A stretch of DNA of 64,000 nt, from positions 26,301 to 90,300 of the forward strand of contig NZ_WUWM01000026.1 of the NCBI RefSeq assembly GCF_009846885.1, written 5' to 3'. Below the pieces are notes generated by a model that worked only from the letters and a program-made list of their open reading frames with translations, had not been told where the DNA came from and searched no databases. The first letter of the stretch is position 1. Every line of letters starts with the position of its first letter. This document shows positions 8,649-17,306 of the stretch, piece after piece. Source of the DNA: Paenibacillus puerhi (lineage in GTDB: Bacteria; Bacillota; Bacilli; Paenibacillales; NBRC-103111). Both the position numbers and the translations under genes were made by a program.

Positions 8649-9983
8649 TTATTTCACAGATAAATCCTTTACCTTCAAATCGTGAACATTTGCAAAATCC
8701 GTACTCTTATTAATGGTTGCAAAAATATCGAGTCCTCGAATGTCTATTTTTTCTACGTCGGTGCAAATTATTGCATTTTCAGCAGATAAATTAATGTTTT
8801 CCAGGCTGATATTCTTTAATCGGCGCTCCGGTAATCCCTTAATTTCAACAGCGATTTTAGCACCTTTTCCAGTAATATTTTTGATGTTTATATTATTGAA
8901 ATCGGAAGGAGCTTGGGTTTTTGGAACAACTGTACTATATCCGTAGAACATATTTATTTGTAATGCCTCTTTTCTAACATCGTTTATATCTATATTTTCA
9001 AACCAGACATTTTCAACAAATCCCCCTCTGCCACGCATTGACTTAAGACGGATTCCTTGGTCTCCCCCACCGATTTTGCAGTCATGGGCATATACATTTC
9101 TCACTCCCCCTGACATTCCGCTTCCTATTACTAACCCTCCATGACCTTCCTTCATGACGCAATTCCTTATCACTATTTTCTCACAAGGTGTATTTACCCT
9201 CCGGCCATCCTCATTCATGCCGGAGTTTATTGCAATACAATCATCCCCTGTTTCGAAGAAGCTATCCTCAATCAGCACATTTTTACATGAGTCGGGATTC
9301 AATCCATCGGTATTAGGACCGTGACTTACAATCTCAACTTTTCGTACTATAACGTTTTCGCAGTATACCGGATGTATTGTCCACTGAGGTCCATTCTTGA
9401 CAGAAAGGCCCTCAATTAGAACATTTTTACAATTAATAGGTTGGATAAATGAAGGCCTTAGAGCGTCTTGCTCCGTACCGAAAATTCTATCTTGAACCGG
9501 TATGCCGTCGTTCTCGGCATAGCATAGCCTGTTTGCCGCATCCTGCTGGAGCTTTTTCCAATGCCACCAATACTCCCCATTTCCAATAAGCGTACCTTCT
9601 CCTGTTACGGCAATGTTTTCGCAATCCTTGGCATAAATGAAAGGTGAATAATTATAACACTCCATGCCCTCCCATCTTGTAAATACGACAGGTAGATAGT
9701 CAGCAAATTTGCCACTAAATTTAATAATTGCGCCTTTTTCAAATGTTAAATGGATGTTGCTTTGTAAATGAATTGGCCCTGACCACCATTCTCCTTCGGG
9801 CACAATTACCGTGCCACCTCCATTTGCGGAGCACGCTTCAATCGCCCTTTGTATAATACGATGGTCAGCTTCTCCATCCCGTTGATTATATTGGAAATCA
9901 GTTATATAGAAAATCTTATCCGGGAATTGGGGAGCGACGATCTCTTCCATCTCAAACGGAGTCCCATAAAAGTATCTGCTCAT
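8649..9983 (-). CDS. GH28 polygalacturonase-type glycoside hydrolase, cytoplasmic
   Basis: 444 residues with all four GH28 signatures: NTDG at 224-227, GDDCI at 246-250, GHGG at 280-283 and IRLK at 311-314. The Asp residues of the first two act as general acid and base, and the Arg/Lys pair binds the galacturonate carboxylate. There is no signal peptide, so the enzyme probably trims imported oligogalacturonides or rhamnogalacturonides from one end. The best ribosome binding site (GAAGGGTGG) lies about 15 nt before the ATG, further than normal, so translation may be weak. Base composition is visibly AT-richer than in the lyase or SGNH genes, which hints at separate acquisition. Confidence 0.92.
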   Translation of the reverse strand: MSRYFYGTPFEMEEIVAPQFPDKIFYITDFQYNQRDGEADHRIIQRAIEACSANGGGTVIVPEGEWWSGPIHLQSNIHLTFEKGAIIKFSGKFADYLPVVFTRWEGMECYNYSPFIYAKDCENIAVTGEGTLIGNGEYWWHWKKLQQDAANRLCYAENDGIPVQDRIFGTEQDALRPSFIQPINCKNVLIEGLSVKNGPQWTIHPVYCENVIVRKVEIVSHGPNTDGLNPDSCKNVLIEDSFFETGDDCIAINSGMNEDGRRVNTPCEKIVIRNCVMKEGHGGLVIGSGMSGGVRNVYAHDCKIGGGDQGIRLKSMRGRGGFVENVWFENIDINDVRKEALQINMFYGYSTVVPKTQAPSDFNNINIKNITGKGAKIAVEIKGLPERRLKNISLENINLSAENAIICTDVEKIDIRGLDIFATINKSTDFANVHDLKVKDLSVK

Positions 9984-10015
9984 AACGATTCTAAATTGCC
10001 ACCCTTCTTTAGACT

Positions 10016-10280
10016 TTACTTGTCATTGTCAACAGCCAATCTACGTTCTTCGTTTTTTGCTTGAGACTCCCGATATTGCCCGGGAGACATGCCGACGATT
10101 TTCTTAAAAGACGTTGTATTCGTATAACCCACATGCTCTGAAACACCCCCTACCGTAACCTCTGTCTCGCGAAACATTTTCTTTGCATATTCCATTCTTA
10201 GAAAGACCAGGAAATCAATAAGCCGCGGAGATGACCAGTCATCTGTAAGCGTTTTCATAAAGGAACTGCTGACATAATCT
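10016..10280 (-). pseudogene. AraC-family regulator C-terminal fragment with internal deletion
   Basis: The minus-strand reading contains an AraC DNA-binding region: FLVFLRMEYAKKMFRETEV, then VGYTNTTSF joined to KKIVGMSPGQYRES. Intact relatives have about four residues (such as IRIF) between SF and KK, so 12 bases are missing inside the second helix-turn-helix. The N-terminal ligand domain is absent, and upstream sequence switches abruptly to unrelated coding remains. It lies just upstream of the GH28 gene on the same strand and was probably its regulator once. Confidence 0.72.
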
Positions 10281-10283
10281 GAT

Positions 10284-10378
10284 TTACTTCTTCTTTTCCT
10301 TATACGCCACCATGCGTTCATCAATGTCAGCTTGCCCACCCAGCTTCAGGATCAGCACGGCCAACTGCTGGTTCCCTG
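10284..10378 (-). pseudogene. unidentified C-terminal coding remnant
   Basis: A 30-codon tail reads GNQQLAVLILKLGGQADIDE, then RMVAYKEKKK and a TAA at 10284. It looks like the end of a real protein, with some likeness to the C-terminal helix of PurE-type carboxylases (N..LA..IL......R...Y), but this is weak. It has no start and abuts the AraC fragment, so the junction near 10280 marks a deletion or rearrangement. Confidence 0.4.
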
Positions 10379-10772
10379 CTCCTGTTCATGCGCGCATCTG
10401 TAAAAAGAATCTTAACCGGTGACAAGTTCTCACTTTTATTCATTTACATGATTAAGTACCACTGACAATAAAGTATACACAATGTTCGCTCCCAAGACCT
10501 TCATTACATGTACCCTCCTCAAATCCCCACGAGCCAGGTATAGCTCTGTTGTTCGAGTGTGATGCACTCTGATAGTATCATGTTGAATTCTGGTTAGGAA
10601 TGGAAAAAAACGAGTAGCGCTTGTAAGATTCGAGCTTAATTCAGCCAGACGACTTTAAAGATAATTAATTCTCACATAGCACTGTCTACTTAAAAGGGGT
10701 TGTATCAACCGCACCACATCGAATGGGAAGTATACGAATGCCAGAGCATTTGTCTGCTTCCAATTTCGTTTT
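10379..10772. other. gene-free, degenerate stretch
   Basis: About 390 bases with no frame longer than a few dozen codons and no ribosome binding site leading to one. It lies between two pseudogene fragments and is probably decayed coding sequence. No repeat, RNA gene or terminator was recognised. Confidence 0.35.
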
Positions 10773-11020
10773 CTATACCCCCGAATACGCCATAAACCCT
10801 CCGCCAACCGGAACCGTGATACCGGTTACGAAAACGATGGCCGTATTGTCAGCCAACCAGAGCAGCGTGCACGCGCCATCATAGAGACCGTAGCCCAGAC
10901 GACACCGTTCATCCCAAATGTAAACCCGCTCTCATGATACTCCCTGACGATTTCGCAAATATTCACGGTCCCATCGGAGGCGCGGTGCGAAGTTTCAATG
11001 AATGCCGTACAGCTCTCCTT
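10773..11020 (-). pseudogene. uxuA: fused remnants of mannonate dehydratase (uxuA) and an SDR oxidoreductase
   Basis: Reading leftwards from 11020, a Shine-Dalgarno AAGGAG is followed by AFIETSHRASDGTVNICEIV then REYHESGF, and after a frame change by LGYGLYDGA. Both stretches match the C-terminal part of mannonate dehydratase (ETxHxxxGxxDM..., GYGLYDRA). The frame then continues as LLWLADN and FVTGITVPV.GGFMAYSGV to a TAG at 10773, the classic C-terminus of SDR fructuronate reductases encoded next to uxuA. The bodies of both genes have been deleted. They would have acted in uronate catabolism, which fits the pectin locus. Identification rests on remembered family patterns. Confidence 0.6.
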
Positions 11021-11111
11021 TCTCTACGTGTTGGGACGGTATCTTTCGATGAGAAAGATTCTGAACCAATATAATCTATTAACCGATCTAAGCTCTAGGT
11101 GCTCATACCTA

Positions 11112-11246
11112 ATTATAGGGTTGTGGTTCAAAAGCGGAATATTAGATGGTTTTCATTTCATGTTAAAAAGTACGATTTTATGCGTTTAGTAAGTTTAAAT
11201 GATATAATTCTTTGTGAAGGATATGTCTTATGGTAGAGGTAGCCAA
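11112..11246. promoter_or_regulatory. divergent regulatory region, copy A (AraC gene / lost uxuA)
   Basis: This block aligns without net gaps to 15051-15185. Landmarks at the same offsets are a minus-strand TATAAT (ATTATA at 11112), the element GAATATTnGAnGGTTTT, GTACGATTTT at 11170, and a plus-strand TATAAT at 11203-11208. The plus-strand -10 drives the AraC gene. The minus-strand -10 once drove the decayed uxuA fragment. The conserved middle is a likely AraC operator. Confidence 0.65.
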
Positions 11247-12098
11247 GTGGATAAGAACTTAATGGATATGAGTATATTCAATGAATTGGCGGAACAAATT
11301 ACGATTCACCTTAAATCTTATCATGCGCTTACTAAACCCAAAGGTTGGAGTGAACATAAAGTTCACATCGATTACGATCTTTGGATCGTTCAATCCGGGA
11401 CCATATATATTTCAATAAATGGTATCACACATGCAGCAAATCCCGGAGATGTGATCTTTTTTTACCCCCAATTACCCTATATGGCGGCTTCGCCCGATGA
11501 TGAATGCCGGTTTATTTACATTCACTTTGATTTTGAAATCGGCGGGCAGCAACGAATCCTTAGCGACTTTCCACTTTCGGGGATCATACCGCAGGAGCTC
11601 ATCGGTGAGGAAGCCCTCCTTTTCAGCAAAAACTATATGCAGTTAGAAAATATAAGCAATATACCTGGCATGCAGTTATCTTTAAAAGCTAGTTTAATGC
11701 TAGTTGTAGCGAAAATCATTGAAATTTACGGTAATGGTAAATATGCAGGCACATTTTTGAACGGCTTTTCATCAAGAAAATCAGAGAAAAGTCTCGATGC
11801 ATTGCGACCGGTATTTAGATATATCAATAATCATTTACATACTCCGATTAAAATGAGTGAGCTTGCTGAGCTTGTTGGCATATCTGAAAAATATTTTATT
11901 TCCTACTTCAAGAAGGCATTGGGTATCACTCCGGGTCAATATATCAACCAGGTTAAAATGAACCGAGCAAGAGATTATCTCTACGAAAAAAAGCACACGA
12001 TTCAACAAATTGCCTGCTATCTCGGTTATCCAGACCCATTTACCTTCTCGAAGGCTTTTAAGAAACACTATAATTCCCCCCCGTCCAAATTTCTCTAA
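11247..12098 (+). CDS. AraC-family transcriptional regulator
   Basis: 283 residues from a GTG at 11247, chosen because AGAGG lies 7 nt upstream and the paralogous copy at 15186 starts at the same point; the longer frame would begin at the transcription start. An N-terminal cupin-like sensing domain (about 30-130, WIVQSGTIYISINGI, NPGDVIFFYP) is followed by two helix-turn-helix motifs (about 195-280: MSELAELVGISEKYFISYFK and IQQIACYLGYPDPFTFSKAF). It probably binds a sugar and activates neighbouring polysaccharide genes. It is the only intact AraC gene in the region and may control the GH2 gene too, since that promoter shares its operator-like block. Convergent with GH2, with a shared hairpin between. 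Confidence 0.9.
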   Translation: MDKNLMDMSIFNELAEQITIHLKSYHALTKPKGWSEHKVHIDYDLWIVQSGTIYISINGITHAANPGDVIFFYPQLPYMAASPDDECRFIYIHFDFEIGGQQRILSDFPLSGIIPQELIGEEALLFSKNYMQLENISNIPGMQLSLKASLMLVVAKIIEIYGNGKYAGTFLNGFSSRKSEKSLDALRPVFRYINNHLHTPIKMSELAELVGISEKYFISYFKKALGITPGQYINQVKMNRARDYLYEKKHTIQQIACYLGYPDPFTFSKAFKKHYNSPPSKFL

Positions 12099-12125
12099 GC
12101 CTGCTTGAATCGAATAGAAATAGCG

Positions 12126-12156
12126 ACAGCCAAATCAAACGTTTGACTGCCGCTGT
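12126..12156. terminator. bidirectional hairpin between convergent AraC and GH2 genes
   Basis: ACAGC...GCTGT arms enclose an inner TCAAACGTTTGA palindrome. The plus strand continues TTTATT and the minus strand continues CGCTATTTCT. It lies 28 nt after the AraC stop and 22 nt before the GH2 stop, so it probably ends both transcripts. Confidence 0.6.
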
Positions 12157-12178
12157 TTATTATGTGAAATTCGATCTT

Positions 12179-14983
12179 TTAAAGCGTATCTACATGTCCA
12201 CCATTGTCATAACCTTCATCTGTGGAAAAATCCACTTTTAGTTCTTGTGAAGAGTTCAGCAAGTCGGATATTTGATCTAGCTTAACCTTCACTTTTGGCG
12301 AGAATGCATCAGAAATCAGATAGGAAAGCATTCGATGTTGAAGATATGAAGCGCCGGGATTGGTAGTATCCAAATTCAGTGTGCAGACGATCAATCCCCC
12401 ACTTCCAATTCCAAGTTCGAATAAACTTGCTTGCTTGCGAATCATTTTATAGCTGCTGACGATTTCCACAATCGGCACGAACGGAAAATTCAGTTCATTA
12501 AAGACGACAGTTTGTGCACCCTCCATCATGGAATAAAACTGCCAGTCACAAAATCCTTCATGGGGAAATGCGCTCAATATTGGATGATCATGAATCACTG
12601 TTGCATTATTCCCTTGTACCCGACCACCCGACATAATTTGAAAAGTTGTTTTCAAAGTAGGAAAGGGACCTTTACCCAGAAGCAGCGCCCTACCTCCGTC
12701 AGCAATAAAATTCAATGTTTCTGAATCTATTTCATTTACAATCTTTATCCCATGTGTTAGTGCAGATGGCTGGGATAGCTGATCGATAGATGGAAATACC
12801 CAATAATCCCACTGGTTTCGTATCTCATAGGCTCCTCCCGAAAGAGAAGCTTCGAGTATCAGATGCTTGGCAATCAGAAGATCAGGTGTTTCAACCTCAA
12901 CCATTCCTAGATCCGTCACTTTACCATTACATATGAAAGGGATTTCCTTCTCTCCACGGGCATAGACTCTCCGCTGATCATCGACCAACTGCCACTTTAG
13001 CATCCCCAGTTCCAAGTTATCACTGCCATAAAGCGAGGCAAACATGCGAACCGACAGCACTTCTCCGGACTTGAGATTACGACTGGTTCCGCAGTTAGCC
13101 AACAACACGCTTTCCCCGTTGTATCGCATGACGGCTTCTTCAGAAATACCAGCCTTTAGTTCATAAAACTCGTTAAGCAAGCCAACGGCATAGCCTGTGC
13201 GGTGCCAATGACAGTCAATTGCCCCAAGCAGATCATACCCTGATACATTTTCATAACGGCGTGCTTGCTCTAGGCTGAATTTGACTATTTGATGCATCCA
13301 CCTGCACGAGTTTTGATAATACACAGGAGCATGCTTTAACACGCCCATCTCCTTCAGATAAGCTCGCGCAGCGGTGAATAGTTCCGGCCCGATCCTTGTG
13401 CCAACATACCGATGCTCAAGATCGAGATTGAGATAACTGTCGTTAATCCCAACTTCATGCATGAGGGATGGTCGCTGTAGCATAGCAAGTCTACGTTCCA
13501 TCAAAGCATCGTCCGTCGCTAGTGAGTGATAACTGAAGATCGAGCCGTGTGGCGCATAGACATCACTAAAGGTGTCCAAACGCTTGAGCTTGGCGGCGTT
13601 ATGCGGATACGGTTCCTCAACAAAACCTGGATCACTCTCGTCGAGTTCATATTCAACGGCACGAAGTCCCTCCATCGGATTAAATAATGCGTCCGGCGCA
13701 AGTCGCTTACAGTGCTGCGCCATCAGCTCCAGATGATCAAGCATCTGTTCATCCAAGGCTACTTCGTTTCCACAACAGTAAATAACTACCGACGGATGCT
13801 TTCGACAAGTAGTCAATATGTCAAGCCAATCGGTCTCCTGAAATCCGTTCGGTGCCTCGACCTGCAGCATCATCCCAAGTTCGTCCGCAGCAATCAGGCA
13901 TTCCTCAGGAGGTGTCCAAGTGTGAAAACGAATCCAATTGAAGCCGATCCGCTTGAGTTTTTGTAAAGTATCCATATAAAAGGACCTTGCTGTCGGAACC
14001 GTACAAGTTTCGGGGAAATACGCGTGGTCGGTTAATCCGCGCAACAGGACTGGTTCGCCATTCAACAATAGCTTACGCCCCAGTGCTTCCATATTTCTGA
14101 AACCGAATGGCTGCTCGTGCGTGTCCAGAATACGAATACCGTCACGCAAGATAAAGCGAAGTTGATACAGCCTTGGATTCCGGTCAGACCATGCTTCCAA
14201 CCCGAATACCTCCGTCGTCCATCGGGATAGGGGATAACTCACATTCTGAGAACCTTTTGCAATCTTTTGACCAATTAATGGATCCACGATCTCCCAGTCT
14301 ATAGTAAGCTGTGCAGCAGCCGACTTGTGCGCTATATCCATCTCCCAAATCAGCTGATCCCTCACAGCGTTTGGACGGACATAACAGTCACGAATCCTTG
14401 TTTCTCCTGTGACCTGCAGATAGACCGAACGCGTAATCCCTGCGCTTTTTCCTTGGAACCCACGGATACTGCAGCCAATTCGGTCCGTTCTCGTATTGGC
14501 TACAACTATGACTAACTCATTGCGTTCCCCAAATCGCAATGCCTCATCCATGCTTAGTTCGAAAGGGGTCAAATGACCGAGGTGATAGCCAATAAATTGT
14601 CCATTCAACCAAACCCATGCCTCAAGCGTTACCCCTCCGACATGAAGCGTAACGGAACGTTCTTTCCACTCCGCATCGGCTGTAAAGGACTTTTTATACC
14701 ATCCTGCCCCCAATAAAAAAGGTAGCGAAGTATCTGGCGGTTTCCCTGCGCCCATCGGAAATGCTGAAATGTTTCTGTAATCCGGATTAAATTTACAATC
14801 TCTAGACCAGAAATTTGTATATCTAAGCCGGTCCGTATAGTCATCCCAATAACCTGGAACTGGCATTTTAACTTCATAATCATCACGCTGTGGGAATTCA
14901 AGTTGCTGCATATCCGGAGCTTCCTTCCGGTAGGCAAACTCCCAATCACCGTCCAGTGATATCACTTTCCTTCTTACATCCAA
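12179..14983 (-). CDS. glycoside hydrolase family 2 protein
   Basis: 934 residues from a TTG at 14983 behind AAGGAG spaced 8 nt; longer in-frame starts fall in the promoter region. Order: a GH2 sugar-binding jelly-roll domain (about 10-215, beginning LDGDWEFAY), an immunoglobulin-like domain (about 220-310), and a TIM barrel in which Glu407 in CGNE is the expected acid/base and Glu510 in LMHEVG the expected nucleophile, followed by about 400 C-terminal residues of unknown role. No signal peptide, so it acts on imported sugars. GH2 enzymes remove beta-galactosyl, beta-glucuronyl or beta-galacturonyl ends. Context favours side chains or unsaturated fragments of rhamnogalacturonan, but specificity cannot be read. 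Confidence 0.87.
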   Translation of the reverse strand: MDVRRKVISLDGDWEFAYRKEAPDMQQLEFPQRDDYEVKMPVPGYWDDYTDRLRYTNFWSRDCKFNPDYRNISAFPMGAGKPPDTSLPFLLGAGWYKKSFTADAEWKERSVTLHVGGVTLEAWVWLNGQFIGYHLGHLTPFELSMDEALRFGERNELVIVVANTRTDRIGCSIRGFQGKSAGITRSVYLQVTGETRIRDCYVRPNAVRDQLIWEMDIAHKSAAAQLTIDWEIVDPLIGQKIAKGSQNVSYPLSRWTTEVFGLEAWSDRNPRLYQLRFILRDGIRILDTHEQPFGFRNMEALGRKLLLNGEPVLLRGLTDHAYFPETCTVPTARSFYMDTLQKLKRIGFNWIRFHTWTPPEECLIAADELGMMLQVEAPNGFQETDWLDILTTCRKHPSVVIYCCGNEVALDEQMLDHLELMAQHCKRLAPDALFNPMEGLRAVEYELDESDPGFVEEPYPHNAAKLKRLDTFSDVYAPHGSIFSYHSLATDDALMERRLAMLQRPSLMHEVGINDSYLNLDLEHRYVGTRIGPELFTAARAYLKEMGVLKHAPVYYQNSCRWMHQIVKFSLEQARRYENVSGYDLLGAIDCHWHRTGYAVGLLNEFYELKAGISEEAVMRYNGESVLLANCGTSRNLKSGEVLSVRMFASLYGSDNLELGMLKWQLVDDQRRVYARGEKEIPFICNGKVTDLGMVEVETPDLLIAKHLILEASLSGGAYEIRNQWDYWVFPSIDQLSQPSALTHGIKIVNEIDSETLNFIADGGRALLLGKGPFPTLKTTFQIMSGGRVQGNNATVIHDHPILSAFPHEGFCDWQFYSMMEGAQTVVFNELNFPFVPIVEIVSSYKMIRKQASLFELGIGSGGLIVCTLNLDTTNPGASYLQHRMLSYLISDAFSPKVKVKLDQISDLLNSSQELKVDFSTDEGYDNGGHVDTL

Positions 14984-15050
14984 CTGCCTCACTCCTTGAT
15001 TTCGTCGTAGATTTGCTCCCCAATTACTTTCTAAATGCGGACCTAAACTT

Positions 15051-15185
15051 ATTATAAGCGTATTGCTCAAAAACAGAATATTCGACGGTTTTGAATTCAT
15101 GTCAAATAGTACGATTTTTTATATCAATAATGTTTCGATAATATAATGCTTTCAAGAAACAAATGTCGAATAGTCGAGGTTACAA
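15051..15185. promoter_or_regulatory. divergent regulatory region, copy B (GH2 / broken AraC gene)
   Basis: Same layout and exact spacing as copy A: minus-strand TATAAT (ATTATA at 15051-15056), the GAATATTnGAnGGTTTT element, GTACGATTTT at 15109 and a plus-strand TATAAT at 15142-15147. The distance from the first landmark to the AraC GTG is 135 nt in both copies. The minus-strand -10 sits 68 nt from the GH2 start and is its likely promoter. TTGACA also occurs on the minus strand near 15104. Confidence 0.65.
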
Positions 15186-15579
15186 GTGCAAATGGAAATC
15201 AAAGACATGGGAATTTACAACGAATTATCCGAACATTTTTCGATTCACATGAAATCCTGTAAAAAGGCTTACTCACGACCGTGGTTGGATCGAATATAAG
15301 ATTCACAGTGATTACGACATGTGGTTCGTGCAATCCGGAACCATTCATATCACTATTAATGGAATCGAACACAACGCCAATCCATCGGATTTAATCTTTT
15401 TTTACCGCAGATGTCATATAAAGTGGCTCCACCAGAAGAAGATAGTCAACATACCACTTGTATTAGTTCATGTAGAAACCACTCTGTTTAACAAAACTAC
15501 CAAGGTTTACTCTCCTTTTGAAAATCAAATCTACTTTAAACATTACTTGCCCTTCCCCCGATCCAAGAGAGACTTATAA
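15186..15579 (+). pseudogene. frameshifted and truncated paralogue of the AraC regulator
   Basis: The GTG at 15186 opens a frame matching the start of the intact AraC protein (KDMGIYNELSEHFSIHMKS against LMDMSIFNELAEQITIHLKS). It stops at a TAA at 15296-15298 after about one base too many. The correct frame resumes as MWFVQSGTIHITINGIEHNA and LIFFY, then degenerates. The DNA-binding half is absent. The copy arose by duplication together with its promoter block and is now inactive; the intact copy at 11247 may have taken over its target. Confidence 0.8.
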
Positions 15580-15680
15580 ACATTACGGAAAATATAAATA
15601 GGATATAATGTGAGATCCCAAGCATACTTAGACTGAGTCACAGTGTGAAGGAGAAGCTAACTTCATAGTCTTTTATGATC

Positions 15681-15708
15681 AAAAAAAAGGACTGCATATC
15701 GCAGTCCT
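15681..15708 (-). terminator. intrinsic terminator, minus strand
   Basis: AGGACTGC pairs with GCAGTCCT around a 5-nt loop, followed on the minus strand by eight T. It is the second of two terminators downstream of the XRE regulator gene. Confidence 0.7.
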
Positions 15709-15760
15709 CTAGGTTGCACGTAGCCTTATTAAACGATTAGTTAATAAATTCAACTTAAAG

Positions 15761-15797
15761 AAAAAAAAACGATGTATCGAGGCTTTGAGCCACATCG
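15761..15797 (-). terminator. intrinsic terminator of the XRE regulator gene
   Basis: On the minus strand CGATGT...ACATCG encloses an inner GGCTC/AGCC pairing and runs into nine T. It lies 95 nt after the XRE stop. The core (CGATG, AGGC, TTGAGCC) closely resembles the glyS terminator at 30128-30172. Confidence 0.75.
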
Positions 15798-15891
15798 GGA
15801 CAGTCTTAGTTGTGACAAATTCACTTCCAAATCGATGACAAACGATATTACAAATGGTGACAAACTGAATTACTACTCACAGATCACGACT

Positions 15892-16248
15892 TTATATCAG
15901 ATTTGATTTTTCTTTATTTAAAGAAATCTTTATTTTAATGATTTCATCTATTTCTTTTTGATCAAACCCATTTAACAACCTATAGTTTGATATCATGCTT
16001 AATTCTCCTTCAGATAAAACAGAAGAATTATTTGATTTAAATAAATCATTCTCAATTATAATTAAATCATCTATATTACAATTGAATTGTTTCTTTATTG
16101 CTACTAATGTATCAAAAGATGGATTACAATTCCCTTGCTCAATCTCACTTAAATTCCCTTGAGAAATGCCTATTCTACTCGAGAACTCCACTTGATTCAT
16201 ATTATTTAATTTTCGTAATCTACGAATATTGGGTCCAATATTTATCAT
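15892..16248 (-). CDS. XRE-family helix-turn-helix regulator
   Basis: 118 residues. The first 65 form a Cro/CI-type DNA-binding domain (IGPNIRRLRKLNNMNQVEFS, SRIGISQGNLSEIEQG, PSFDTLVAIKKQF). The C-terminal 50 residues are helical and unrecognised. Base composition is much more AT-rich than the surrounding genes and the ribosome binding site is weak (GGATG), both signs of horizontal transfer. It sits between a decayed AraC copy and an insertion sequence. No toxin or prophage partner is next to it. Confidence 0.82.
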   Translation of the reverse strand: MINIGPNIRRLRKLNNMNQVEFSSRIGISQGNLSEIEQGNCNPSFDTLVAIKKQFNCNIDDLIIIENDLFKSNNSSVLSEGELSMISNYRLLNGFDQKEIDEIIKIKISLNKEKSNLI

Positions 16249-16370
16249 TATTTCACATCCAATTAAATAATAAGTGACCCGAACACCTTATTGATCGGAT
16301 CACTTTGAATGAAAGCTGTTAGTTTATACAAGAATTAATTATTGCGGTTCCACTCTATTTTTAAATCAAA

Positions 16371-16430
16371 ACTTTATTGTAATTATTCGCAAAGAACAAC
16401 ACTTTATTGCTTAGAACAATACTTTATTGT
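16371..16430. repeat. three direct ACTTTATTG repeats upstream of the transposase gene
   Basis: ACTTTATTG occurs at 16371, 16401 and 16421, the last two within longer similar units (AGAACAAnACTTTATTG). They end right at the transposase start codon. They may be left-end transposase-binding repeats or a slippage product. Confidence 0.45.
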
Positions 16431-16431
16431 A

Positions 16432-17250
16432 ATGAGTCAATACTCGGTATCAGCAATGTGCGACGTCCTGCAAATCGCAAGAAGTACGTTCTACTACGAA
16501 GCCAAAGAAACAGCCGAGGAAGATGACGTTACCGAAGCCGTTGTAGACATCTTTCACAAGAATCGGAACGCTTACGGCGCCCGAAAACTCAAGGTCAAGC
16601 TCCAGGAATGCGCGATGGTTGTGTCCAGACGCCGAATTGGTCGGATCATGAAGGAGCAAGGACTTGTATCCACATACACGGTGGCGCAGTATAAGCCGCA
16701 TAAAGCCGCGTGCAATGAAGAGGCAACTGCTAACACCTTGAACCGGGATTTTAACCAAACGGAGGCTAAGCGATTCTTCGTCAGCGACTTGTCTTATGTG
16801 AAGGTCCAGAACCGATGGCATTATTTGTGCGTGCTAGTCGACCTGTTCAATCGAGAGATCATCGGCCATAGTGCAGGTCCCCATAAGGATGCTACTCTGA
16901 TTTCCCGTGCTTTCGCTTCGGTCAAGGGCGATACACGTCAGATTCAATGGTTCCATACAGACCAAGGAAGTGAGTTTAAAAATCAAAGAATGGATGAGCT
17001 CTTGAAGACGTTTGATATTGGCCGGTCACTCAACATGAAAGGCTGTCCGTATGATAACGCCGTGGCTGAAGTGTCTTTTAAGATCATCGAAACCGAATTC
17101 GTAAACCAGATGGCCTTCGAGAGCCTTCGGCACCTTGAACTGGAGTTGTACGATTACGTCAACTGGTTCAACGGGCATCGGATTCATGGAACTTTAGGGT
17201 ACTTGACCCCTGTTCAGTACCGCGTTGCGGCCTCTAAAAAAGTTGTTTGA
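16432..17250 (+). CDS. IS3-family transposase OrfB, element lacking a visible orfA
   Basis: 272 residues from the ATG at 16432. It has an N-terminal helical segment (MSQYSVSAMCDVLQIARSTF) then a DDE integrase core: Asp in FFVSDLSYV, Asp in WFHTDQGSEF, Glu in DNAVAEVSF. IS3 elements normally carry a small orfA overlapping orfB with programmed -1 frameshifting. No orfA-like frame lies upstream, and the ATG has no good ribosome binding site, so the element is probably 5'-truncated and inactive. It borders the decayed pectin region and could have helped cause the deletions there. Terminal inverted repeats were not defined. Confidence 0.85.
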   Translation: MSQYSVSAMCDVLQIARSTFYYEAKETAEEDDVTEAVVDIFHKNRNAYGARKLKVKLQECAMVVSRRRIGRIMKEQGLVSTYTVAQYKPHKAACNEEATANTLNRDFNQTEAKRFFVSDLSYVKVQNRWHYLCVLVDLFNREIIGHSAGPHKDATLISRAFASVKGDTRQIQWFHTDQGSEFKNQRMDELLKTFDIGRSLNMKGCPYDNAVAEVSFKIIETEFVNQMAFESLRHLELELYDYVNWFNGHRIHGTLGYLTPVQYRVAASKKVV

Positions 17251-17306
17251 TTTACTGTTGACAATCCATTATTCCTTCGAAAAAAAGAAAGTGGATACCG
17301 ATCGCA

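Noticed and set aside
10607..10625. Second cre site (AGTAGCGCTTGT)
   Set aside because: Too many mismatches to the CcpA consensus outside the GCGC centre.
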